A DNA stretch of 20,001 nucleotides from Fragilaria radians (Eukaryota; Bacillariophyta; Fragilariophyceae; Fragilariales; Fragilariaceae): NCBI GenBank assembly GCA_900642245.1, contig CAAAJI010000102.1:13898-33898 (forward strand), in the 5' to 3' direction. The notes under the pieces are model-generated. The model did no database searches, had not been told where the DNA came from, and saw only the letters and a list, made by a program, of their open reading frames with translations. The position numbers and the translations under genes were made by a program. Shown here piece by piece: positions 1-8,641 of this stretch. Position 1 is the stretch's first letter. Every line of letters starts with the position of its first letter.

Positions 1-825
1 CCATAGAAATCCTTAGAGTGCAAAAGAACACAAAAGAACTTCAATCGTATGGAGGTGGATCGAACTCCGAACCTTGACAATGATCCTTATGCCTTGTTGG
101 TCTTCGAGTATCATTTCTTTAACAAGGTTAAGGATACGTCAATACCCTAACTCTACTCAATACCAATTGACCGTCCTAACTGTAAACATTACGTGCGTGC
201 ATAATCTTTCTTTCTATCTAATGATCTTAACTTCGACACCGGCTATCTTCAAGTCCGTAAGTAAAGTCATTACCTTGACTTTAAGGTCCCCTTTTGTCTT
301 CAAAAAGATGCTCCAACAATATTCTGTGTAGTCATCTACTATTAAAACCCAGAAGCAAGAACCACCATAACTTTTGTCTCTAATAAAGCGTATATCTAAA
401 TAAATTCTCTCACCAGTGCTTGACTTCCTTCCTTCCAGTCTTGTTTAACGTTTTCCTGCCTTGCCTTTGCCACTGCACAATCTTCACAGACCTTGAGTTC
501 ACCTTACATCTTTAAACCGTGAATTGCTGCGGTCCTTTTCAAGCGGTCTGTTCCACAATGTCCAATTATTTCATGAAATTTATTAATATTGATTGCATTA
601 ACCAAACTAATATTCCTTTGAGCGACATAGGCAACAGGGGACTCATTACCAATCATTTTAATGCCCGAAATAGTCCCGCTCATAGTGTTAATGACCCTTT
701 CAAAAATGATGGAAGCAGATCCCTTTGTTAAGCTAATAGAAGTGCCTTTATTGCTGAGGCTTAATCCATTTTAATAGCCTTATTCATGCTGAAGAGATTA
801 GCACATAACTTAGGAACATACTTAA
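1..825 (-). pseudogene. pol: Copia pol relic: protease end, GAG-pre-integrase, start of integrase
   Basis: Minus-strand frames continue the element: VKYVPKLCANLFSMNKAIKMD down to about 764, then after a one-base shift LSLSNKGTSISL, and on to the GAG-pre-integrase motif INKFHEIIGHCGTDRL (about 540-585) and its partner CEDCAVAKGKAGK (about 455-491). A stop lies at 504-506 and another frame change near 425-432. The integrase core then begins with TGERIYLDI and GSCFWVLIVDDYTEYCW. Copia integrases have RCDNAGEN where this copy reads IIR and then a stop at 214-216, so the second catalytic Asp region is lost. The last 200 bases are further scrambled. The plus-strand reading frames over this region are shadows. 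Confidence 0.82.
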
Positions 826-1853
826 CTTCTTGATTGTGATGTCCAAAACACAACGCGACGCTTAAGACTTCCAACTTTTGTTGCCGTCATGCTATTGTCA
901 TTACCAACAGTGATCTTCTCATCAATGTCATTCATGTTGAGCCTACCTTTGATGGACTTACAGTAGTGTCCACACGCTCCACTGTCACAAATCCATATAT
1001 CATTGCTTAGGGTTCCATTTTTCGAAGTAGCGGTGAACACAACATCTTGTGACACATAGTTTTGCTGGTTACCACTACCGTTATAAATACTGGGATTGTT
1101 GTTGTTTTGTACTTCCTTCTTCTTCAACTTGAAACAATTCTTCTTGTCATGCCCTGTCTTGCAACAATATGAACAAAAAATTCCACCACCACTTGGATTA
1201 CCGTTATTTCCACCATTGTTGATTGCACGATTTTTGCATTGGAACAACTTATGACCAAGTTGTCCACAATTTTGACACTTTCCCTTGAATTGTCCTCCAA
1301 ACAACGCATATTCCTCCAAAACTTCTCCTTCAGCCTTACTAACATTTAATCTTTCAAAACGTAGGCTTAGTTCTCCTCTAATTTATTCAACAGTGAGTGG
1401 CTTTTCAATGTCACCAACTCTTCTTTCCATCATAGCTAACTGGAGCTCATAATCTGAAGTGAGATTATTCAGGATGTGAATCATAAATTGATTCTCAGAA
1501 ATGCTTGAATGCATTTTCTCAACTCTTACTCAAAGGTCTTCTAGCTCCATAATCCAAATCTCTGGATCTTGACCTTTCTTCAAGGAGAGTTATCTGAATT
1601 GTTTCTCCAATTTCACTAAAGTAGGGACAGAAACGGGCTCATTTGATAATCCCACAGGTGTGTGTCAAGCAGAATCATTGCCAGAGGATTCTTCTCCTGG
1701 ATTGTTAACCTCTTCTCCAGTCAATTCTCCATGGTCCTTCAACCACTTGAGTTTCTTCTGATAATCAATCTCCTCAGTACTAACATCCAAGGTGTTGATT
1801 GTGGTTTTCTTCTTAGGCTTTTTCTGAGGAGCGCAGGTGACTTGAACTGACAT
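826..1853 (-). pseudogene. gag: Copia gag and protease N-terminus, four in-frame stops
   Basis: The ATG at 1853 opens a frame (starting MSVQVTCAPQKKPKKK) that stays in register through to the protease. It is interrupted by stop codons at 1665-1667, 1590-1592, 1530-1532 and 1383-1385. Between the stops a typical copia Gag can be read, including DPEIWIMELEDL and LNNLTSDYELQLAMMERR. Two C-x2-C-x4-H-x4-C knuckles follow at 1236-1277 and 1134-1175, which bind RNA in this family. Next comes WICDSGA, the catalytic Asp motif of the element protease (DSG at 978-986). The reading continues as KVGSLKRRVV and then loses frame near 826-860. Because all four stops sit in one unshifted frame, point mutation after insertion explains this part better than rearrangement. 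Confidence 0.88.
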
Positions 1854-2287
1854 TTAGGGGTTAGGGGTTAGCTACAATTGAAAGTTGTAAATGTCCTCAT
1901 CAATTATTGAATACTTCCAAAATCATGGAAGGACATAACAGTGTGTGTCATATCAGGGTTTTCCATTGTGATTGCAGTCCTAATGCACTTATTCCAATAG
2001 TGACAGCATTGCTGATGAGGATACACACTGTGGATTGGGAAAAAAAGAAAGATACATGAAAAAATGCCTTGAAAGCTTAAACTCAAATGTTAAGACTACG
2101 AATGATAGAAACAAAATTCATTAAGAAGAATGGTTATGATTTTCAAAATGGTGGTTCTTTCTCCTCTAATTTACCCAGACTGCAGAAACAAGAAGATTTC
2201 CTCTCCTCTTTGAATTGTTATACAAGTAAGTGGATATCTATTTCTGTGCTGCTTTTCAACCATTATTTTATCCGCAGAAATATTTCT
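1854..2287. other. Spacer between copia gag start and SET gene; expected LTR site, borders not found
   Basis: No protein family is recognisable here. For a minus-strand copia element, the 5' LTR and primer-binding site should lie in this 434-base interval. No clear TG...CA-bounded LTR or tRNA-complementary primer site could be picked out by eye. Directly next to the gag ATG is a short G-rich repeat reading TTTAGGGGTTAGGGGTTAGC (1853-1872). Two overlapping ORFs of 60 to 90 codons show no coding character. Confidence 0.5.
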
Positions 2288-4771
2288 CTAGCCTTTTGGC
2301 TCCTCTGTCAGGTAACATTGATTTTTGGCTACAGAAAAGGGAAAAGACAATTGCAATGAGGAAGAAGAGTAAGGCAAAGATAATGTTGAAGCATCTTCCT
2401 CTATTATCTTTTTTTTCTTTTCCCCTCTGCTTGAAGTTATAACTAACTTTGGTGTTAATTTAGATTTTTTGGATCCTGTTGTTGTAGAAGTTTTTGATGA
2501 TTCTGTTTTCCATGCTACCGGTAACATATCATCTGGAATTTGATAAGGAAATCGAAAGGCATTTGGTGAATGTAATTCTGATGAATATGGACGATCAAAA
2601 AATCGAAAGGCTGTTCGTGGTACACCATAGTTTTGTACTTCATCATCATTCTTGTCTTCAAAATCATCATTGAAAAAATTGACATCGTAGACATAGTTTC
2701 TTCTAGCATTATTGTCCTGATTGATGTCCTTGTCAGTGTCACTATGAACATATCGACGAACAATGGTACAACGACACCCACGATCCGAGGGTTTCCATAG
2801 GTTGCTACCATGTTGGGAGATGACTTTTTTCCAGCCGAAATAATCTTCTGTCAATACATCATGGCAATGTAAATCGTGTGGATATGGATTATGACGCTGT
2901 TCATCTCGTGTCCGTAATACAATCTCACGATCATTCCATACCTTTGATGGAGCCATTGAGGGAATTACAACTTCATTTGCAGTAAAGCTGTTCTTATTCT
3001 TATTTTCACTGAAATGACTGGAATGCTCCTTCCAAGCATTTTCCCAAGCATCACCAGCATCAAAAAATAGTTCTTCTCCTGAATTAATGGGACGAAGGGC
3101 CATAAATTCCCAGATTAACCCTGCCGACGACAAAGTTCTTTGGAAAGGCGAGTCTCTTTGATGAAGTTCATGTGCTGTTAATTTCAAGAGAGTAGAATCA
3201 TGATGATAATAGATATCTAGTCTTGATGATGATGGAGGTAGGTTTTCCCAATGCTTCTTTAAGGAGGGGTTTGATGTCGAAATAGTATTGGCAGTGGAAT
3301 TATTATTCTTGCCATGTTTTGAAGGTTGAATCCATCGTATCCCAACATTGGCCAATGTTTGATTGTGATTGATGAAGCTAATGCCAGGTCCGTAGGGACA
3401 TAGAAGGACTGTAGATTGCATGTGTCCGTAACAATAATTGAGCAAAAGTTGGTAACTTTCGACATGAGACGAATTCGGTTTCCATGTTAGACCATATTCT
3501 GACCATATTTTTTTGTACATGGTAAGAATGGATCGATCGGGAATATGAAGAACAGGTGATGCCAAGATACGTTCGTGCATGGCAAATGAGCGAGTTACAA
3601 AGGCACCCAATCCTGCTCCTGATAACGAACTTTTACCAGCTTGAATCGTATCCCAACAACTACCATGTTGTTCTAAGTAATCTAGGGAATGTTTGGGTGT
3701 TTTAATTATACTTTCTTGGAACAGATAGGATAAGGTCCTCTCAAAGGGATTATTTTGGTGATGTAAATGATCATTCCAATTCGTCTCGTCTTGAAAGTGA
3801 TCCTGCTGTAGATTGTGTACAATATGAATGACTTGTTCCAACCTTGGAGGAAATAAGGAGGTAATAGGTGAGGAAAAGGGAAATTGTTGGATTAATTTCC
3901 ATAGATCATTCTGAAGAGAATTTTTGCTACTGAATTTTAGACTGGACGTGATGGAAACAAATTGCTTCCAAATTTGAGTGGCTTCCAGTAAATGATATGA
4001 TTCATAGAGATAGGGATTTGTGCTGGTTGTCTGTGACTTTTGAAGCCGATTTTGATTTGGATTAGTAGCTATCTTTAGCGTATCATGCCGAAGTTGAATC
4101 CATTGTTCACCATAATCCAACCATAATTCTGCTCCTGCGGGAATGTGCTGTCGTCGTATGACATGCGAAAATATGCCAGTGTAGGGACTTCGGGAACCGT
4201 ATAAAAATGATGCAGAACGAGTCTGACCCACTTCATTTAATGTTGTTTCCCATTCCTGAGTTGGATATGTGAGCTGTACATTCGATCCCAGGGACCAACC
4301 ATTTGTAGCAGCTCCGATTCCAGGAACCCAAGCACTCCCCTCGAAAGCTTCTCGATCCATGCCAAATGAATTCCAATTCCATACATAATTGGATAATAAG
4401 GAGTATTGATATAATTGGTTTTCCCAATTTTTGAAAGACGTTGTATTCGTCGTCATTGTTGTTGCCTTAGTCGAATCGGAAATTATGGATAAATGTCGTG
4501 ATAGATCCATAAGCGGAATTGCGACATCTCCATAACCAACATTTTGGGTGATTGGATCGCCTAGATTTCTTGGAATTCCTGTAAAAACTCCCATTCCAGC
4601 TTGAGGTAAAGTGGAGGGGGCCCAATACAATGAACAAACGGACGTGGAAGTTGACGATGCTGATGAAGATGATAATGCGTTTGTCTTTGTGCTATTTGGA
4701 ATTGACCATGATGATGAATACGGTAGATGAAATAGCCATGATGAAATATTTATTGGGATTGTAATACCCAT
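2288..4771 (-). CDS. Large protein with two SET-like domains (putative lysine methyltransferase family)
   Basis: An 827-residue single-exon reading frame. The first SET-like unit runs from about residue 47 to 230, with WAPSTLPQAGMGVF (the G-x-G-x-F/V entry strand), GIGAATN (151-157) and AGAELWLDYGEQW (212-224). The second runs from about 375 to 580, with GAGLGAFVTR (385-394), PGISFINHN (462-470), ANVGIRW and SGEELFFDAGDAW (564-576). The 'I-N-H' and 'G-E-E-L-F' strings match SET cores, which transfer methyl groups from S-adenosylmethionine to lysine in known members. Unit 1 keeps DYG, whereas unit 2 has DAG, so the usual catalytic Tyr is missing there. The C-terminal 160 residues include a conserved-looking block (VPRTAFRFFDRPYSSELH) and a Lys-rich end. 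No strong signal peptide follows the chosen ATG; an upstream exon is possible. The gene is divergent from the small ORF at 4930-5444. Substrate unknown. Confidence 0.85.
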   Translation of the reverse strand: MGITIPINISSWLFHLPYSSSWSIPNSTKTNALSSSSASSTSTSVCSLYWAPSTLPQAGMGVFTGIPRNLGDPITQNVGYGDVAIPLMDLSRHLSIISDSTKATTMTTNTTSFKNWENQLYQYSLLSNYVWNWNSFGMDREAFEGSAWVPGIGAATNGWSLGSNVQLTYPTQEWETTLNEVGQTRSASFLYGSRSPYTGIFSHVIRRQHIPAGAELWLDYGEQWIQLRHDTLKIATNPNQNRLQKSQTTSTNPYLYESYHLLEATQIWKQFVSITSSLKFSSKNSLQNDLWKLIQQFPFSSPITSLFPPRLEQVIHIVHNLQQDHFQDETNWNDHLHHQNNPFERTLSYLFQESIIKTPKHSLDYLEQHGSCWDTIQAGKSSLSGAGLGAFVTRSFAMHERILASPVLHIPDRSILTMYKKIWSEYGLTWKPNSSHVESYQLLLNYCYGHMQSTVLLCPYGPGISFINHNQTLANVGIRWIQPSKHGKNNNSTANTISTSNPSLKKHWENLPPSSSRLDIYYHHDSTLLKLTAHELHQRDSPFQRTLSSAGLIWEFMALRPINSGEELFFDAGDAWENAWKEHSSHFSENKNKNSFTANEVVIPSMAPSKVWNDREIVLRTRDEQRHNPYPHDLHCHDVLTEDYFGWKKVISQHGSNLWKPSDRGCRCTIVRRYVHSDTDKDINQDNNARRNYVYDVNFFNDDFEDKNDDEVQNYGVPRTAFRFFDRPYSSELHSPNAFRFPYQIPDDMLPVAWKTESSKTSTTTGSKKSKLTPKLVITSSRGEKKKKIIEEDASTLSLPYSSSSLQLSFPFSVAKNQCYLTEEPKG

Positions 4772-4929
4772 GAAACACTATTTTTTGCAATTGTGAATCA
4801 AGGAATGTAACAACTAATTTGAAATATGCAGTCACATTTGGGTCCTTTATGTCGACAACTATAGTTTTCCAACCATTGCGTATTGAGTGGAAACAGTACA
4901 CTAACGTTTAGAGGGCTAGTAGCAGTACT
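4772..4929. promoter_or_regulatory. Short divergent spacer, probable shared promoter region
   Basis: Only 158 bases separate the start of the minus-strand SET gene from the first ATG of the plus-strand small ORF. Any promoters for the two must lie here or overlap the genes. No specific motif was identified. An undetected 5' exon of the SET gene could also fall in or beyond this interval. Confidence 0.35.
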
Positions 4930-5013
4930 ATGAGAAAAAATAGCATTGCAAAATTCATTCGACGTTACATCTCTTCATCGTCAACAGAATCTTCAACATC
5001 ATCGACCATATGA
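4930..5013 (+). other. 27-codon upstream ORF overlapping the next start by ATGA
   Basis: The ATG at 4930 gives a 27-residue frame rich in Ser and Thr with an Arg/Lys-bearing start (MRKNSIAKFIRRYISSSS). Its composition resembles a mitochondrial or other N-terminal targeting peptide. It ends in TGA at 5011-5013, overlapping the ATG at 5010-5012 of the next ORF by one base step (ATGA). It could be a regulatory upstream ORF, a separate first exon joined by an unrecognised intron, or the true N-terminus cut off by a sequencing frameshift. The sequence alone does not decide. Confidence 0.35.
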
Positions 5014-5444
5014 GAAATTTCCTATCACTCCATGAAATTGTTTCATTCCCTAAGGATCCCCCACTTACAGCTTCAGCAACCTTATATGAGCCTATCTTAT
5101 ATTCCAATTGCCTATTGTTACCAGCTTTTTTTGCTTTCTGGTGGTTCTGGTTTCGAAAGAATGCTGATTCAATTGTGTTGAGCATTTCTCGCTCGTTCTC
5201 AAGTAAAGATGAACAACAGTCACAACAACATTATAACAAGGAGACACAAAAGGAACAGCAACAACAACAATACACGCCAACTTCCAAAGTGTCATCCGCG
5301 TTTTGTTGTAATGAAACATTGACATCAGCAAACATCTCTACTACAGTGGCAACTCCTTCATCCTCATCACCGAAATTAACAGTCGTCTCCGATGAGGATT
5401 ATACGTCATCGCTGTCAGTCACTCACTATACATTGGTACAATAA
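5010..5444 (+). CDS. Small hypothetical protein with one membrane segment and Gln-rich tail
   Basis: A 144-residue reading frame with no recognised family. Residues 29-48 (ILYSNCLLLPAFFAFWWFWF) form one likely membrane-spanning segment rich in aromatic residues, followed by an Arg-Lys anchor. The rest is polar: a Gln-rich stretch including a CAA-repeat-encoded run (about residues 70-88), then Ser/Thr-rich sequence. The upstream frame stays open to 4944 without another ATG, so 5010 is the only ATG start. The overlapping 27-codon ORF just upstream may supply or regulate its N-terminus. Composition suggests a real small membrane protein, perhaps organellar, but low complexity could make a spurious ORF look coding. 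The minus-strand ORFs over it are treated as shadows. Confidence 0.45.
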   Translation: MRNFLSLHEIVSFPKDPPLTASATLYEPILYSNCLLLPAFFAFWWFWFRKNADSIVLSISRSFSSKDEQQSQQHYNKETQKEQQQQQYTPTSKVSSAFCCNETLTSANISTTVATPSSSSPKLTVVSDEDYTSSLSVTHYTLVQ

Positions 5445-7628
5445 CGAATCAAGCACGAAAAAAAGAGCAAGACTTGAAGTCTTAGTTAACTAAACCTTAG
5501 TTATTAATAACTCAACATGCCTCCCTCAAAGATTCGATGCCTACGTTACTACCATTTCGTTATCACTACTGTCACTAGACTCGGGTGAATCTCTTGAAAT
5601 CGTCACACTTTATTAGGATGAATCTGTTCTGATTCATTGCAGTGTGTATTGACCTTCAGAACTCGTGTCTCCACACTTCCTTTGGAATGCAATGACATTT
5701 ACCGAAACGTTTTACAACTACATTATGATTTACAAGCGAAAGCGAATTGTGTCAGAGAATACTCGGACAGATTTAACAAACCATCTTTCTGTATCAAATT
5801 AACAAGTGAATTGAACTTGCCTCATAACTCCAATTTTCAACAGGCTTGATAAACGTATGAAGGTTACATGTTATTGATGTATGATATACCTTAGATATCT
5901 ACCGTCTTGAGGTGGATAAGTGCTATTGAAATACTTACTTGATTGCTTTCCGTTGCTCTAAATACTAAGTGTAATTAAAAATTGTAATCTCACTACAAAA
6001 ATTCATTGGCAACATCATTAGTTATTTCAATCTATGAACTTTTTCTATTTCTGGTTCACTGAATCCTTTGCAGAATCATCTAATTGTTGCTAAGCTAAAG
6101 ATAGAGTCATCACATTTCCGTGCTTGAATTTTCTAAGGGAATACCAACAATTTCTTTCTCTATCCTGTTGTTGTAGTCTTGACTATTTTGTCTGACCTGT
6201 GATTGCTGATCTCTGACTTGTGTGTCTGTTAATCAGTCTTGATATAGATCTGGAGATGGGTAGCTTACATTGAGCTGTCATTGGAATCTGATGATTGAAG
6301 CTGGGATTCATGTTTCAGTTAGAGAGTAGAAGTAACTCAGAAGTAATCCTTCGATGTTCTTGCGGACGCGAGAAAGATGTAATCCTTTCCTTTTCATTCA
6401 CCACTGGGGAAAGTCAATCAAAAGGTGAGTGAGGAGGTGTCCTTGATTCTATAAAAAAATTGCTATCAAGGGAAAAGTCTTCCCGGTAGACAGGTCAGTC
6501 TCCATTTTCAGTATTTCGATGGAAAATTAAGTAGTAGATGTCCAAGAAAATGAAAAATGGCACAATAAATAACCCACTGTTGCCTTGAATACCGTTTGTA
6601 GATGATAGGCTTGAGTAATGCCCCTATGAGAGTCCCCAGAACGCGCTTACCATTTGGGACCCCATAGTATTACCAGAAGAGAACATGTTAAGGATAGTGA
6701 CAATGGCTACAAACGGAAAATGAAAGAAGCATACAGCAATTTATTACATCCTTTGTGCTTCCTTGACACATTTATATACAATTTTCATTTTTAAAATTTC
6801 ATAACTACATAAATAATGCGTATAACTGAAGTGTTCAAAGTCTTCCTGTATTAGGAACAACTTCATTCTTTCACACTCTGTCCTTTGAATCGACAACCCA
6901 TGATGTACTAAAAGCTGTAAGGTCATAGATCTAGGCCAAAGAAGCCTTAGATGAAAACTTTTATTGAATCTAGAGGCTTTGTCCAATAAAAAGGAGGAAA
7001 GAAGGGAGAATTGAAGTTAAAGCAATTGGTGATTATGCCTCTGGTACAAATTAATGACTAAAGACTGATATGCATCAACATTTACTTCATTCAAAGTATA
7101 AAGTTATATTCTATATCCACAAGCTATGCTAGGTGGTGTGCTTCAAGTCATGATACGTGCCCAGGTATTATTTTGTGAATTAGTTAGAAATCCTATTCAT
7201 ACCAATTTATTATAGCTACAAACACGGGCCCCTAACTTCAAGGAATCATCAATGTAGTTTGCCACCAATTTACTCCAAAAGTAGATTCTTTAGCCCTCAG
7301 ATAAGGATCCACTGAACTGCTAAAGACGTAATGAAAAGTTGTCTGTACACGGTCATAGATTGTTTTCTTCAACGAAAGGTATTCACCAACCTAAGCCTTC
7401 ATGCCACCTGTTGTATTTATTAAGATACTCTGCTTCTAATCACCATGTAGAAGCAAGGTTTTAACATCAACAGTCTGTGTCTTGATATTACAAAGCATCA
7501 ACCCAATCAGAATAATCCTAAAGGTTCTATCATTGTTTACAGTAGCTTGTCTCTGTTCCCTAAAGGTGCAGTTATCCTTTCATTCTACACTATTCTAATG
7601 GATGCCAAGTTGAGGAAAGTGGATCAGT
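5445..7628. other. Gene-poor AT-rich region, no recognisable gene
   Basis: About 2.2 kb in which both strands are dense with stops. The longest ORFs (5637-5849 plus, 6744-6986 minus) have no familiar motif and no convincing coding composition. No tRNA, LTR or tandem array was recognised. It may hold heavily decayed mobile-element sequence, but nothing diagnostic remains to the eye. Confidence 0.5.
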
Positions 7629-7886
7629 ATGAAAGATTTTCAGAATTTTCTTGTTGGCCATACCAATATTGGAGGATGGGATACTCTGCATGATTCAATC
7701 AGAGAAAACTTAGAAGATGGATGCATAAAAATTAAGTTTGTTAGGGAAATAGATGACAATCATTCAAATGTTGCTTGAAAAAATGTCTTAAGTTCTTGGG
7801 AGAAATGGATAGTTGCATGTACAAAGGGAGAAGTGTACAAAAAGTGGATAAGTGGAATCGGGAGTGAGTCACTCGTGAAATATTAA
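7629..7886 (+). pseudogene. Coding-like fragment with one internal stop, family unknown
   Basis: From the ATG at 7629, an 85-codon frame reads like a soluble protein, with MKDFQNFLVGHTNIGGW near the start, KIKFVREIDDNHSNVA before an in-frame TGA at 7776-7778, and then KNVLSSWEKWIVACTKG in the same frame to a TAA at 7884-7886. The amino-acid balance (Trp, Asp, Glu and Lys spread as in a folded protein) differs from the surrounding noise. A different frame just upstream (ending across 7590-7660) also looks mildly coding, which would fit a frameshifted relic. No family is recognised; a mobile-element remnant is the likeliest explanation, but chance is not excluded. Confidence 0.3.
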
Positions 7887-8147
7887 AGGAATCTTTTTCT
7901 TGTCCTTAGTATGCAGTACCGTAACACAACGGTACCAACCACATTGACAACGACAATTGGAAAGTGGCGAATTCAAGAATGGTAATAGAACATTTGCACA
8001 TGTTGCGGTTTCTGCTATTTTGTCCCATTGTTACAGGATGCTGTCGTTGTGAATATCGTGTTCGCTGCATAGTGTTATGAAACTCATGTATATCTTACAC
8101 ATAATTCGTCTCTCTCACTCTCTTGATCAAAATAATACTGGCGGAAA

Positions 8148-8418
8148 ATGAACCATATCGTTGGGTCTCTTTCTTTCCTCAATTCGTTATTGGCCAATTT
8201 CATGTAAGCCTGCATCATGCTCGGAAGCTGCCTTATCCTTATGGACATGTGTAGAAGAAACTCCATGTGTACAACGCGATGGAAATTCTGTATTTGATTG
8301 TTTAAAGAATGATCCTGATGTTGGTGAAAAGTGTTTGGCAGTTCGTAATGCTTATTATTTGTGCAAACATTCTCAATTAAATATGCGGACACGAATTCGA
8401 GGTGTTCGAGTGCAATAA
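8148..8418 (+). CDS. COA5: COA5/PET191-like cytochrome c oxidase assembly protein, probably spliced
   Basis: The frame from 8209 to the TAA at 8416-8418 encodes a clear Pet191/COA5 protein. It has C-x9-C (CSEAALSLWTC), C-x10-C (CVQRDGNSVFDC), C-x9-C (CLAVRNAYYLC) and the family-typical tail NMRTRIRG. Known members reside in the mitochondrial intermembrane space and are needed for assembly of copper-containing complex IV. No in-frame ATG precedes the conserved part: the frame is closed by TGA at 8149-8151 and opens only with non-ATG codons. The most economical model is a four-codon first exon (ATG at 8148), an intron 8160-8208 with a pyrimidine-rich tract (TCTCTTTCTTTCCTC) ending in TAAG, then exon 2 from 8209. 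This gives 73 residues, close to human COA5 (74). The donor GTTGGG is weak, so a donor farther upstream is possible. Family call is firm; the start is not. Confidence 0.85.
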
Positions 8419-8641
8419 TTTTAAATTAACATGGTTATGACAGGAAATTCCTTTATCAACAACTCTCTCATTAGTTAACTAAGTTCATGATGGATAATTG
8501 GTATACTTCGATTGCTTTTCTTCCCGTTTTGTACTCAAAGTTGTAAGAGGCATTGAAATGTTAGCTTTGAATTTAAAATGGCGTTAGTGCTTAATTCATT
8601 GTATTTATCAATTTGTTGTTTCAATTTGTCGCTCTACATTT

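Larger units (their letters stand above)
1..1853 (-). mobile_element. Decayed Ty1/copia LTR retrotransposon, internal region (CoDi-like), cut by left edge
   Basis: Read on the minus strand, this stretch gives in order a Gag region, two CCHC zinc knuckles, a DSGA aspartic-protease motif, a GAG-pre-integrase motif (FHEIIGHCG followed by CEDC) and the start of an integrase core. That order and those motifs are those of Ty1/copia elements. The frame is broken by stops at 1665-1667, 1590-1592, 1530-1532, 1383-1385, 504-506 and 214-216, and by frame changes near 826-860, 761-766 and 425-432, so the copy is dead. Reverse transcriptase, RNase H and the distal LTR would lie off the left edge. The proximal LTR should lie between 1854 and 2287, but its borders could not be recognised. 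Assignment to a diatom CoDi group is inferred from the host. Confidence 0.88.

Noticed and set aside
74..731. Plus-strand ORFs of 85 and 70 codons over the copia relic
   Set aside because: The minus strand reads as copia pre-integrase and integrase across the same bases, so these are shadows.
1853..1872. TTAGGGG-like repeat next to gag start, suggestive of telomeric sequence
   Set aside because: Only about two and a half units, located inside a retroelement leader; far too short for a telomere or interstitial telomere tract.
6744..6986. 80-codon minus-strand ORF
   Set aside because: No family motif, no coding context and stop-dense flanks; not enough to call a gene.
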